From assembly GCA_016892645.1 (NCBI GenBank), contig JAFEMX010000003.1:186001-250000 (forward strand): 64,000 nt of DNA, written 5' to 3'. The notes beneath the pieces were generated by a model. It saw only the letters and a program-made list of their open reading frames with translations, was not told the origin of the DNA and made no database searches. Positions within the stretch are counted from its first letter, which is position 1. Each line of letters begins with the position of its first letter. The translations under genes and the position numbers were made by a program. The DNA is from Micrococcaceae bacterium RIT 802. Lineage in GTDB: Bacteria > Actinomycetota > Actinomycetes > Actinomycetales > Micrococcaceae. Positions 38,580-46,023 of this stretch are shown here, in pieces.

Positions 38580-39572
38580 TCAGCTCCTCCTCAGGATTCG
38601 TTCAATGGCCCGCAGTTTTGCCGAGGCCGCGCGGGGATTTTCGTCAATTTCCAGTTCGGTGGGCTTTTCCGTGCCTCTGGTCAGGCTTCGGAAGCGCGCC
38701 TTGTGTTCCTCGAGTTCCACCGGGAATCCAACGGGTGCCGAAGACTTCGACGCGGCGGAGAAGTGCTTTTTGGCCAGCTTGTCCTCGAGAGAGTGGTAGC
38801 TCATCACCACGACGCGTCCGCCGACCTGCAGGACGTCCATGGCTGCAGGGAGCGCCCGGTCCAGCACATCGAGTTCCTCGTTGACCTCGATGCGCAACGC
38901 CTGGAAGGTCCGTTTTGCCGGATGTCCGCCGGTCCGTGCCGCACCGGCGGGGACGACGCTGCGGATGCTCTCTACCAACTGGCCCGTGGTTGCAAAGGGG
39001 TTCGCGGAGCGGTCCCGCACAATGGCCGAGGCGATGCGACCGGCGAATCTTTCCTCGCCCCAGCTGCGAATGATGCGCACCAGATCGGCCTCGTCGTACT
39101 CGTTGACGACGTCCGCGGCGGTCGGTCCCGTCGAGGTGTCCATGCGCATGTCCAGCGGCGCGTCAAACGAGTAGGCGAAGCCCCGCTCGCGTTCATCCAG
39201 TTGGAGCGATGAAACACCCAAGTCGAAAAGGACACCGTCGACGCCGTCGAAGCCGAGATCGGCGACTACATCGTCGATCTCGTCGTAAACCGCATGGACG
39301 AGGTCGGTCCTGTCGGAAAACCGCGCCAGCCTTTCGCCCGCCAGTGCCAGCGCCTGTTCGTCGCGATCAAGGCCGATCAGGTGCAGACGGTCGAACCGGT
39401 CCAGCATCGCCTCGGAATGCCCTCCCATGCCCAGGGTGCAATCCACAACGACGGCCCGTTCGCGCTCGTCGATCCCTGCCTGGATCGACGGCGCCAACAA
39501 CCCCACACAACGCTCGAGCAGCACGGGTATGTGCCGCTCGGAGGTGGGACGGGGCGTGTTGTCGTCGGTCAT
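38580..39572 (-). CDS. rsmH: 16S rRNA (cytosine-1402-N4) methyltransferase
   Basis: 330 residues. It methylates C1402 of 16S rRNA using S-adenosylmethionine. [11 protein letters not shown] at the start, the SAM loop [14 protein letters not shown], the [11 protein letters not shown] motif, [16 protein letters not shown] and SYHSLEDK are diagnostic. An insertion of about 15 residues after the first strand ([10 protein letters not shown]) is seen. The ATG has AGGGG upstream. There are 169 bases between it and mraZ with no gene or obvious terminator. Confidence 0.97.
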   Translation of the reverse strand: MTDDNTPRPTSERHIPVLLERCVGLLAPSIQAGIDERERAVVVDCTLGMGGHSEAMLDRFDRLHLIGLDRDEQALALAGERLARFSDRTDLVHAVYDEIDDVVADLGFDGVDGVLFDLGVSSLQLDERERGFAYSFDAPLDMRMDTSTGPTAADVVNEYDEADLVRIIRSWGEERFAGRIASAIVRDRSANPFATTGQLVESIRSVVPAGAARTGGHPAKRTFQALRIEVNEELDVLDRALPAAMDVLQVGGRVVVMSYHSLEDKLAKKHFSAASKSSAPVGFPVELEEHKARFRSLTRGTEKPTELEIDENPRAASAKLRAIERILRRS

Positions 39573-39741
39573 GCCCTGTCCCCTTTCAGCGTGTCACAGC
39601 TTGCAATCGTGGTGTAGGGATTAGGCCAGATCCCCCTCCGACCCGACCGGCTCCCGCCTGGCTCCGGGGAAGTGAAGCCAGGATGGTGCCTTTCGGGCGG
39701 CTGGAGATCTGGTCCAACCCCACCGTGCTTTCCAGCAGTTG

Positions 39742-40173
39742 CTAGAAGATGCCCGGTAGTACTTCTTCGTCGGTCTCGGAGAACGTGTTCTCCTGCTCCT
39801 CGAGATACGCGTTCCATGCCTGGGTATCCCAGATCTCGGCTCGCGACCCCGCGCCGATGACGGTGACCTCACGGTCCAGTCCGGCGTAGCTGCGCAGTGC
39901 CCCCGGGATGGTGACCCTGCCCTGCTTGTCCGGCATCTCGTCCGATGCGCCGGACAGGAAGACGCGGATGTAATCCCGCGCCTGCCTCGATGCCAGAGGT
40001 GCCTGACGCATTTGCTCGTGGACGTTCTCGAACTCCCGCTGGCTGAAGACGTAAATGCAGCGTTCCTGCCCCCGGGTCAGGACCAGCCCGTTCGCCAGTT
40101 CATCCCGGTATTTGGCCGGAAGGATGATGCGTCCCTTTTCGTCCAGGCGCGGCGTGTACGTCCCGAGGAACAT
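39742..40173 (-). CDS. mraZ: Transcriptional regulator MraZ
   Basis: 143 residues, the family's usual size, with two AbrB-type halves ([20 protein letters not shown], then [15 protein letters not shown]). It forms a ring-shaped oligomer that binds direct repeats and represses its own dcw operon. ATG 40173 was preferred over a GTG two codons earlier because homologues start MFLG and AAGG is 8 bases upstream. Its promoter carries three 10-base repeats that look like MraZ sites. Confidence 0.96.
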   Translation of the reverse strand: MFLGTYTPRLDEKGRIILPAKYRDELANGLVLTRGQERCIYVFSQREFENVHEQMRQAPLASRQARDYIRVFLSGASDEMPDKQGRVTIPGALRSYAGLDREVTVIGAGSRAEIWDTQAWNAYLEEQENTFSETDEEVLPGIF

Positions 40174-40235
40174 ACGCACCGCCTTCCCGCCTCCAAGGAG
40201 TCACGTTCACCCCGCCATCCCCATTCACCTCTACA

Positions 40236-40265
40236 GTCCCCCACTTTACTCCACTTACCCCCACT
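40236..40265 (-). promoter_or_regulatory. Three MraZ-type direct repeats
   Basis: On the minus strand AGTGGGGGTA, AGTGGAGTAA and AGTGGGGGAC follow each other with an exact 10-base period. MraZ binds TGG(G)-type repeats with this spacing in other bacteria. The repeats lie between and over the -35 and -10 hexamers, as expected for autorepression. A fourth TGGGG in the same phase lies 20 bases further on. Confidence 0.7.
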
Positions 40266-40270
40266 GTCAA
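40243..40270 (-). promoter_or_regulatory. Main dcw promoter upstream of mraZ
   Basis: TTGACA (40265-40270) and TAAAGT (40243-40248) are separated by 16 bases. This is the strongest consensus promoter seen in the window; transcription should begin near 40236, giving a leader of about 65 bases before mraZ. Confidence 0.7.
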
Positions 40271-40335
40271 TCACAACACCGGGTTTTTCCACCGAAACTC
40301 TGAATGACTTCCCCGTCATCACTGGGAAGGAGGGC

Positions 40336-40476
40336 AGTGGTGGAAGGTGGAGGGATATTCGCGTCGGGGCCCGCGCGTGATCCGCATCCACGGTGAACAA
40401 GGGCCCGATCTGGGCGCATTTACGGGAAGGCGGCAGACAGTGGAGCGAAGTGGAGGAGGCCGTGGCGCAAAGTGGA
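40336..40476 (+). repeat. Additional AGTGG boxes in the mraZ upstream gap
   Basis: This otherwise gene-free gap (about 40272-40630) contains AGTGG-type boxes on the plus strand with 10-base spacing: GTGG at 40337 and 40347, at 40440 and 40450, and at 40462 and 40472. Sequences such as AAGTGGAG match those in the mraZ promoter. No coding gene or known RNA was recognised in the gap. Confidence 0.45.
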
Positions 40477-40630
40477 GGCCCGCCGGTGGTCGCGCGAGCC
40501 CGATTCACCGCATCGAATATGCGGCCCATGAGGATGTCGGTCGCGGCCCTCCTGCGGCGGCGGAAGGGGCTCCAGACAGCACAAAGGGCGCCGACCCTTT
40601 TAAGGTCCGCGCCCTGCATATTGCGGAAAA

Positions 40631-40661
40631 GCGGCTGGGCCTGTTCGATCAGGCCCGGCGG
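40631..40661 (-). terminator. Terminator after DUF3040 gene
   Basis: A 7-base-pair core stem GGGCCTG/CAGGCCC, extended by a few pairs, with a 6-base loop and followed by TTTT on the minus strand. It starts 4 bases after the stop. Confidence 0.75.
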
Positions 40662-40665
40662 CTAT

Positions 40666-41031
40666 TTAGTGTTCGTCGCGGTGCCGCGCTTCCCATTTTG
40701 ATTCGAGATCCGACATGAAGGAACTCTTCTGCGGTCCATTCTTGGGGCGGCCCTTGCCGGCCCTTCCAAACACGCTCTTCGAAAAGGCAACGTAAACACC
40801 GACACACATCAATGCGAAGCCCAATACTCCCAGGGGGATCCACTGGTTCGAGACACCGACCAGGAGGACGACGATGCCAATGACCCCAACAAGTGCCCCG
40901 ATGGCGATGTTACGAGTCGAGAAACCTCCAGGAGAGGCATTGGATTTCATGGAGGAGGCAAACTTGTGGTCCTCGTGCAGTTGCTTCTCCAGCTGCTCGA
41001 GCAAGTGCTGCTCGTGTTCGGAAAGTGGCAT
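40666..41031 (-). CDS. DUF3040 membrane protein
   Basis: 121 residues. The N-terminal PLSEHEQHLLEQLEKQLHEDHKF is the DUF3040 signature; two adjacent membrane helices follow (about 41-60 and 65-84), then a basic Lys/Arg tail ending in ARHRDEH. Function unknown; homologues (Rv2169c-like) lie next to mraZ in many actinobacteria. AAGGG lies 5 bases before the ATG. It is in the same orientation as dinB but 170 bases away. Confidence 0.92.
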   Translation of the reverse strand: MPLSEHEQHLLEQLEKQLHEDHKFASSMKSNASPGGFSTRNIAIGALVGVIGIVVLLVGVSNQWIPLGVLGFALMCVGVYVAFSKSVFGRAGKGRPKNGPQKSSFMSDLESKWEARHRDEH

Positions 41032-41202
41032 GATCCCTTCCCCAATCCCTCGTGTCCGTCGGCTCCCCGGCAGGAAGCCCCTATATATCTTTCAACGGTT
41101 CCTGCAACTCCATTGTTCCCGCTTTCGCGGGTATGTCCAACGTGATCTTCGATACCGTGGTCTACCTAGGATAGTCCGCTTCCGTACCACCGGGAAGCCG
41201 AT

Positions 41203-42402
41203 CTACCCTTCGGTACCTTTCTCCTCGCGCGTTGGGGGCATGAGCGTCGCGGGCCGCAGTGAGCCCGAGGGGAAGCGCTGCCGGATGAGGTCCATGGTTT
41301 CTTCCGCCTGCCGCCAATTGCCGTCACCGCGTTCGAAGCTCATCTGGAAGCCTCCATCGGCGGCCGAAAGCTGCTCGACGCGGATTCCGATCAGGCGAAC
41401 CTTCTGCGGACGGGAGCCGAGACCGGCAAGCAGGCCCTCGGCAGCCGCAACCACCGTCTGCGCCGAATTCGTCGGCTGGACCAGGCGACGACTCCGGGTG
41501 ACCGTGGTGAAATCCTCATACCTGACTTTGAGTGCGATCGTGTGCCCCTGGCGACCGGCCTCACGCAGTCGCTGGGCGACGCGATGGGCCAATCGCAGCA
41601 GTTCGCGCCGCAATGTTGCGTCGTCGTGCACGTCCGTCGCGAAGGTCTCTTCGGCACCGATGCTCTTCTCCTCTCTGATGGGTTCAACGGGCCGGGGGTC
41701 CCTCCCCCAGGCCAATTCATAAAGCTGAAGCCCGTTGGAGCCCAGCAACCTCTCAAGCGTTGCCGCCGGGGTCTGCGCCAGCTCGCTGACTAGCGAGATC
41801 CCCGCCCGGGCCAGCACCTCCGCGGTCTTGGCGCCAACGCCCCACAGTGCGCCGACCGGGAGGGTGTGCAGATATGCGACCGTGTCTTCCGGGGCAATCC
41901 GCAAGAGGCCGTCCGGCTTGGCTCGGGTCGAAGCGACCTTGGCGACGTACTTGTTCCGTGCGATGCCCACGCTCGCCGGCAGGCCGAGATCGTCGCGTAT
42001 TCTCCGGCGGATCATCCGGCCGATCTCCAATGGCCCACCCAGTCGCCGAAGGCCGCCTGTCACGTCGAGGAAGGCCTCGTCGACACTGACCTGTTCAACG
42101 AGTGGCGTGATTTCGTGGAATATCGCCATGATCCGTCCGGAAAACTGCCGGTATGAGCCCATGCTCGGCTCAATGACCGTGGCCGAAGGAGCGAGCCGCA
42201 TCGCAGCGGCCATGGGCATGGCCGATCTGACACCGAGGCGGCGGCACTCGTACGATGCCGAGAGCACAACAGAGCGCGGCCCCGGGTGGCCGACAATGAC
42301 CTGGTGGCCAACGAGCTCGGGGCGCTCCAAGAGTTCCACGGACACGTAGAAGGCATCCATGTCCACATGGAGGACGGTACGGTGCTGGGGAACGACGGAC
42401 AT
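41203..42402 (-). CDS. dinB: DNA polymerase IV (Y family)
   Basis: 399 residues. A translesion polymerase. The active site shows HVDMDAFYVSVE (Asp14, Asp16) and SVDEAFLDVTG; GVGAKTAEVLARAG is the helix-hairpin-helix and the little-finger domain follows from about 245. The extended C-terminus lacks an obvious beta-clamp peptide. The ATG was chosen where homology begins; TAGAAT ends 7 bases before it and there is no good ribosome site, so a leaderless message is likely. No LexA (SOS) box was recognised. Confidence 0.94.
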   Translation of the reverse strand: MSVVPQHRTVLHVDMDAFYVSVELLERPELVGHQVIVGHPGPRSVVLSASYECRRLGVRSAMPMAAAMRLAPSATVIEPSMGSYRQFSGRIMAIFHEITPLVEQVSVDEAFLDVTGGLRRLGGPLEIGRMIRRRIRDDLGLPASVGIARNKYVAKVASTRAKPDGLLRIAPEDTVAYLHTLPVGALWGVGAKTAEVLARAGISLVSELAQTPAATLERLLGSNGLQLYELAWGRDPRPVEPIREEKSIGAEETFATDVHDDATLRRELLRLAHRVAQRLREAGRQGHTIALKVRYEDFTTVTRSRRLVQPTNSAQTVVAAAEGLLAGLGSRPQKVRLIGIRVEQLSAADGGFQMSFERGDGNWRQAEETMDLIRQRFPSGSLRPATLMPPTREEKGTEG

Positions 42403-42409
42403 GTATCCA

Positions 42410-42415
42410 ATTCTA
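42410..42415 (-). promoter_or_regulatory. -10 hexamer of dinB, probable leaderless start
   Basis: TAGAAT ends 7 bases before the ATG of dinB, with only a weak GGA in between. Confidence 0.55.
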
Positions 42416-42433
42416 GAGAGGTTCGCCGACAGA

Positions 42434-42439
42434 TAGAGT
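42434..42439 (+). promoter_or_regulatory. -10 hexamer of polyprenyl synthase gene
   Basis: TAGAGT lies 24 bases before the first ATG and 17 bases after a poor -35 (TTCTAG), which overlaps the divergent dinB -10. The short leader it predicts is C-rich and lacks a ribosome site. Confidence 0.4.
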
Positions 42440-42463
42440 GGACCCAACCCCACCCCCCAGACA

Positions 42464-43579
42464 ATGGATGCCATGAACCACATCGACGCCACCGGCCCCC
42501 TTCCCCTCGCCGAAAGGGCCAGCGAAGGGGGTTTCACGGAGAGCCTTGATGCGGCGCTGGCGGGATTTCTGGCCGAGCAGAACAGTATCGTGGCCGAGAT
42601 CTCCGAGTCCGCAGCCGAACTGGTCACCTCGATCGAGTCGCTCGTCCAAGGAGGGAAGCGTCTGCGTCCGCGTTTTGCCTACTGGGGCTACGTCGGGGCA
42701 GGAGGGGATCGTAGCGACGATGGCATCGTCCGTGCAGCGGCAGCCCTGGAGCTCTTTCAGGCGGCAGCCCTGATCCATGACGATGTGATCGACCGGTCTG
42801 CCACCCGTCGAGGACGTCCCAGCGTCCACAAGGCCTTCGAGCACAACCACGCCCGGCAAGGCTGGGCTCGTGATGGGGCCAGGTTCGGCGAGGCAGCGGC
42901 CATCCTGGTCGGGGACCTGTGTCTGTCCTTGAGCGAACAGCTTTTTGCCACGGCCGCTCCCGCCGGATCGCCTGCCCGTGTGATCTTCGACGGGATGCGC
43001 ACCCAGGTCATGGCCGGCCAGTACCTCGACGTGCTCGAGGAGTCCGCTGGTCCCACGTCGCCGGATGCCGATGTTCTGCGCCGGGCGAGGACCATCCTTC
43101 GCTACAAGTCGGCGAAATACTCAACCGAGAACCCCTTGCTGTTGGGAGGTGCCCTGGCCGGCGCCGACAGTTCCCTGTTGGCCGGCTACTCAGCTTTCGC
43201 GCTGCCGATCGGGGAGGCATTCCAGCTCCGGGACGATGTGCTCGGCGTCTTCGGCGATCCTGCCGTGACCGGAAAACCTGCCGGAGACGACCTCCGGGAA
43301 GGCAAACGGACCGAAATGATCGCCCATGCGCTGTTGCGGGCTTCCGGTGCGGACCGCGATTTCATCCAAGAACGATTGGGGGCTGATGACCTGCTGGGGG
43401 ACGAGATTGCCCGCATGACCGACATCCTCGAGACATCGGGGGCCCTCCAGGCGACGGAATCGAGCATCGAAGAGCTATCGGAGCGCGGCTTCTCCGCGTT
43501 GGCCGGCCTTCCGGTCGCCGAAGACGTGAGGTCCCAGCTGCGGACACTTGGAGAGGCCGTCATCAACCGCGCGGCATAG
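42464..43579 (+). CDS. Polyprenyl diphosphate synthase
   Basis: 371 residues (368 if the second ATG is used). It extends isoprenoid diphosphates, making geranylgeranyl- or longer-chain products for quinones or carotenoids; chain length is not decidable by eye. The first aspartate motif is IHDDVIDRSATRRGRPS, the second LRDDVLGVFGDP, and GGKRLRPRF and KTAxYS-like KSAKYSTENP are present. It matches IdsA-type proteins located beside Rv2175c in mycobacteria. No ribosome site precedes either ATG. Confidence 0.93.
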   Translation: MDAMNHIDATGPLPLAERASEGGFTESLDAALAGFLAEQNSIVAEISESAAELVTSIESLVQGGKRLRPRFAYWGYVGAGGDRSDDGIVRAAAALELFQAAALIHDDVIDRSATRRGRPSVHKAFEHNHARQGWARDGARFGEAAAILVGDLCLSLSEQLFATAAPAGSPARVIFDGMRTQVMAGQYLDVLEESAGPTSPDADVLRRARTILRYKSAKYSTENPLLLGGALAGADSSLLAGYSAFALPIGEAFQLRDDVLGVFGDPAVTGKPAGDDLREGKRTEMIAHALLRASGADRDFIQERLGADDLLGDEIARMTDILETSGALQATESSIEELSERGFSALAGLPVAEDVRSQLRTLGEAVINRAA

Positions 43580-43623
43580 CCCGGCCACGCGATTCAGCCG
43601 ACGGCGGGCCGGGGCGAGTCGCT

Positions 43624-43977
43624 CTACCAGGCCAGTGCCTGGGCCCGTCGGCGAATTTCGGTTTTCCGTCCCTCGCGCAGGGCCTCGATCGGAGTTCCGG
43701 GAAGCGATTCGTCCGGCGTGAACAGCCAGGCAATCAGCTCCTCGTCGGAGAATCCCGAGTCCACCAACACGCTGATGGTGCCCTTGAGGCTTTCGACGAC
43801 GCGGCCGTCCTGCACGAAGCCGGCAGGGACGGACCGGATCTTGCGTTCGCCGATCCGGGCTTCAACGATCGACCGCTCATCGAGTAGTCGATGCACGTCC
43901 TTGACTGACACGCCCAGCTCGTCGGCTAGGTCAGGTAATGACAACCATTCGGTTACGAGGTTATTAAGAGAAATCAC
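43624..43977 (-). CDS. Rv2175c-like DNA-binding protein
   Basis: 117 residues. The N-terminal half holds a winged helix (WLSLPDLADELGVSVKDVHRLLDE) and the C-terminal half the family domain ending EIRRRAQALAW. Rv2175c of M. tuberculosis is a DNA-binding substrate of the kinase PknL; no pknL is visible here, and the Thr near the start (NLVTEW) may correspond to the phosphosite, which is a guess. GTG 43977 was chosen by homology; no ribosome site is evident. It is convergent with the polyprenyl synthase and divergent from the LysM transglycosylase. Confidence 0.85.
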   Translation of the reverse strand: MISLNNLVTEWLSLPDLADELGVSVKDVHRLLDERSIVEARIGERKIRSVPAGFVQDGRVVESLKGTISVLVDSGFSDEELIAWLFTPDESLPGTPIEALREGRKTEIRRRAQALAW

Positions 43978-44068
43978 AAGACAAGACTGCCACAATGCAC
44001 CCCTCCTCCGGGGCAATCCCCGCGTGACGAGCCACTTAAGACTTTTGGGAAAGGGGGAAATGGTGTAA

Positions 44069-44104
44069 ATTCACTTGAGTCACACTTGCAACATAAGTCA
44101 CACG
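44069..44104 (+). repeat. 9-base direct repeats upstream of LysM transglycosylase
   Basis: AGTCACAC occurs at 44078-44085 and again at 44096-44103, 18 bases apart. A weaker related unit (TGCAACAT) fills the space and another (TTCACTTG) precedes, giving four 9-base steps. GTCACA-type repeats are described for the response regulator MtrA, which controls cell-wall hydrolases; the link is an inference. Confidence 0.5.
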
Positions 44105-44107
44105 AGT

Positions 44108-44165
44108 ATCGCGGAGCCCTGCCTGGCTCCACTCGTTGGACTTCTTCGGCCCCGGCCGTCGCGAT
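44108..44165 (+). other. Structured 5' leader of LysM transglycosylase gene
   Basis: ATCGCG (44108-44113) pairs with CGCGAT (44160-44165), closing a region with an inner hairpin GAGCC/GGCTC (44114-44129) and a GGCC-rich hairpin (44147-44158). This would form a small multi-helix leader just upstream of the ribosome site. Confidence 0.35.
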
Positions 44166-44179
44166 CAGAGGATACCTAT

Positions 44180-45940
44180 ATGCCCGAGCTCCGCTCCAGC
44201 GGTGCACGTTCCTCGAACGGCTTCGTTCAGGGACCCCGCAATCGTTCCATCTACGGCGCAGTCGCGGTCGCGGCGATCCCCGCCGTTGCCATTTCCGGGT
44301 TGGCAGCGGCCGCCCCGGCAACAGCAGTCGAAGCGCCTGCCTCAAATGCCCTTCTCCTTCCGAAGGCGGCCACGGCGGCCAACATTGCCTCGGCCAAGCA
44401 TCGAATCGCCGCTCATCTGGTGGCGTCGCATGTGCCGGCCCGCATCACGGTGGCCACGTCCGCCCCCAAGACCGTTTCGGTAAGGTCCGGGGATACGTTG
44501 TCCGGCATTGCCCATCGCCACCACGTCTCCCTTTCGACACTGCTCAAGGCAAACAAGCTCACGGCGAGTGACCTCATCTTCCCGGGCCAGAAGATCAAAC
44601 TCTCGTCGTCGTCTTCCCCGGCGAAGAAGTCGTCTTCCGGCTCGTCCGCCCGTTCCACGACGTCCGCGAGCTACACCATCAAGTCCGGTGACACCTTGTC
44701 CGGCATCGCCCACAAGCACCACATGTCGCTCTCCGAACTGTTGAAGTCCAGCGGGTTGAAGGCCAGCACCACGATCTACCCCGGCCAGAAAATCCGCTTG
44801 GCCGGATCCCACGGGGCATCGGCGGCAACCAAGACCTCCGCCAGGGCGACCACCAGCAGGGGATCGACCTACACCGTCAGGTCCGGGGACACCCTCTCCG
44901 GCATCGCCTCAAAGGCCGGCCTCGGGCTGACCACGGTCCTGAAGGCGAACAACCTGGACCGTTCCTCGGTGATCTATCCAGGCCAGAAGATCCGTCTCTC
45001 CGGTGGTTCGAGCGCCCCGGTGAAGGTTGCCACCAGCACGACGACCCCGATCAAGTCGGCCGGAACCCCGAAGTCAACGAGCTACACGGTCAAGGGCGGG
45101 GATACGCTGTCGGGCATCGCCGGCAAGCACCACATGTCGCTCTCAGAACTGCTGAAGTCCAGCGGTCTGAAGACCAGCACTGTCATCCACCCCGGCCAGA
45201 AGATCCGCCTGGCCGGCGGCTCGGCCGCGTCGGCCAAGTCTTCGGCACCGACCAAGTCGTCGAGTGCGCCGAAGGCAACGACCTACACGGTGAAGGCCGG
45301 GGATACGCTGTCGGGTATCGCCGCTGAGGCCGGCATGGGTCTTTCCAAGATCCTGGAGGCCAACCACCTGAGCAAATCGTCGGTGATCCGCGTGGGCCAG
45401 AAGCTCAAGGTCACCGGTGGCTCCTCGGTGTCCACGACGTCGTCACGCAAGCAGCTGGTGTCCGACACGTTCCTGCACTACAAGTACCCGACGGAGACCG
45501 TGAGGTCGGCCAACGACAACAAGTATGAGCTGCTCTCGCGGAACTTGCCTTCACGGGCGGAGATGAAGTCGCTGATCGTCAGCACCGCCCGCCAGATGGG
45601 TGTGGACCCGTCGTTGGCGCTGGCACACGCCTACCAGGAGTCGGGTTTCAACATGGCAGCCGTCTCCCCCGCCAACGCGATCGGCGCCATGCAGGTCATT
45701 CCGTCTTCCGGGGATTGGGCGTCGCAGCTGGTCGGGCGCAAGCTCGACCTGTTGAACCCACGCGACAACGCCACCGCCGGCGTCGCGATCATCCGTGCCC
45801 TACAGCGCACCAGCAAGTCGGTGGAGATCGGCATTGCCTCGTACTACCAGGGGCAGGGGTCCGTGAAGCGCAATGGCATGTACACCGACACCAAGTCGTA
45901 CGTGCGCTCGGTGCAGGCGCACCAGAAGAAGTTCAGCTAG
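44180..45940 (+). CDS. Secreted lytic transglycosylase with five LysM domains
   Basis: 586 residues. A signal peptide (hydrophobic 26-46, AAAAPATA cleavage region) exports it. Five LysM domains (about 99-141, 164-207, 231-273, 301-344, 368-410), each with SGDTLSGIA-type cores and Ser/Thr/Lys-rich linkers, bind peptidoglycan. The C-terminal SLT domain (about 456-586) carries the catalytic Glu487 in AYQESGF and GAMQVIPSSG. It should cleave glycan strands during wall remodelling. The ATG follows AGAGGA; a longer frame begins earlier without a ribosome site. Repeats and a folded leader precede it and a strong terminator follows. Confidence 0.93.
   Translation: MPELRSSGARSSNGFVQGPRNRSIYGAVAVAAIPAVAISGLAAAAPATAVEAPASNALLLPKAATAANIASAKHRIAAHLVASHVPARITVATSAPKTVSVRSGDTLSGIAHRHHVSLSTLLKANKLTASDLIFPGQKIKLSSSSSPAKKSSSGSSARSTTSASYTIKSGDTLSGIAHKHHMSLSELLKSSGLKASTTIYPGQKIRLAGSHGASAATKTSARATTSRGSTYTVRSGDTLSGIASKAGLGLTTVLKANNLDRSSVIYPGQKIRLSGGSSAPVKVATSTTTPIKSAGTPKSTSYTVKGGDTLSGIAGKHHMSLSELLKSSGLKTSTVIHPGQKIRLAGGSAASAKSSAPTKSSSAPKATTYTVKAGDTLSGIAAEAGMGLSKILEANHLSKSSVIRVGQKLKVTGGSSVSTTSSRKQLVSDTFLHYKYPTETVRSANDNKYELLSRNLPSRAEMKSLIVSTARQMGVDPSLALAHAYQESGFNMAAVSPANAIGAMQVIPSSGDWASQLVGRKLDLLNPRDNATAGVAIIRALQRTSKSVEIGIASYYQGQGSVKRNGMYTDTKSYVRSVQAHQKKFS
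44671..45412 (+). repeat. Tandem duplication of a two-LysM module
   Basis: LysM 2+3 and LysM 4+5 are copies of one another offset by 411 bases (137 codons). LysM 2 and 4 share HHMSLSELLKSSGLK; LysM 3 and 5 share a different GxxxANxL core. Nucleotide identity is still high in the 2/4 pair. Confidence 0.8.
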
Positions 45941-45955
45941 CTAGCGCACGCTGCG

Positions 45956-45996
45956 GACAATGCAGGCCGGGCCCGGCGGGCCCGGCCTGCATTGTC
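45956..45996. terminator. Bidirectional terminator between LysM gene and histidine kinase
   Basis: A perfect 18-base-pair stem with a 5-base loop between two convergent genes. Confidence 0.88.
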
Positions 45997-46023
45997 GTCA
46001 GTGGTCTGCGGTAGACGTCCCCG

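Noticed and set aside
40560-40616. Imperfect hairpin GGGCGC...GCGCCC in the mraZ-DUF3040 gap
   Set aside because: It could be a second terminator, but it has a mismatch and lies well beyond the better hairpin with a T-run; left unannotated.
40393-40701. A 102-codon plus-strand frame in the mraZ upstream gap
   Set aside because: It has no ribosome site, unusual composition, and runs into the DUF3040 gene in antisense; the repeats there explain the sequence better.
44030-44180. Cyclic-di-AMP riboswitch before the LysM transglycosylase
   Set aside because: The conserved core sequences of that riboswitch class were not recognised; only a generic fold is proposed.
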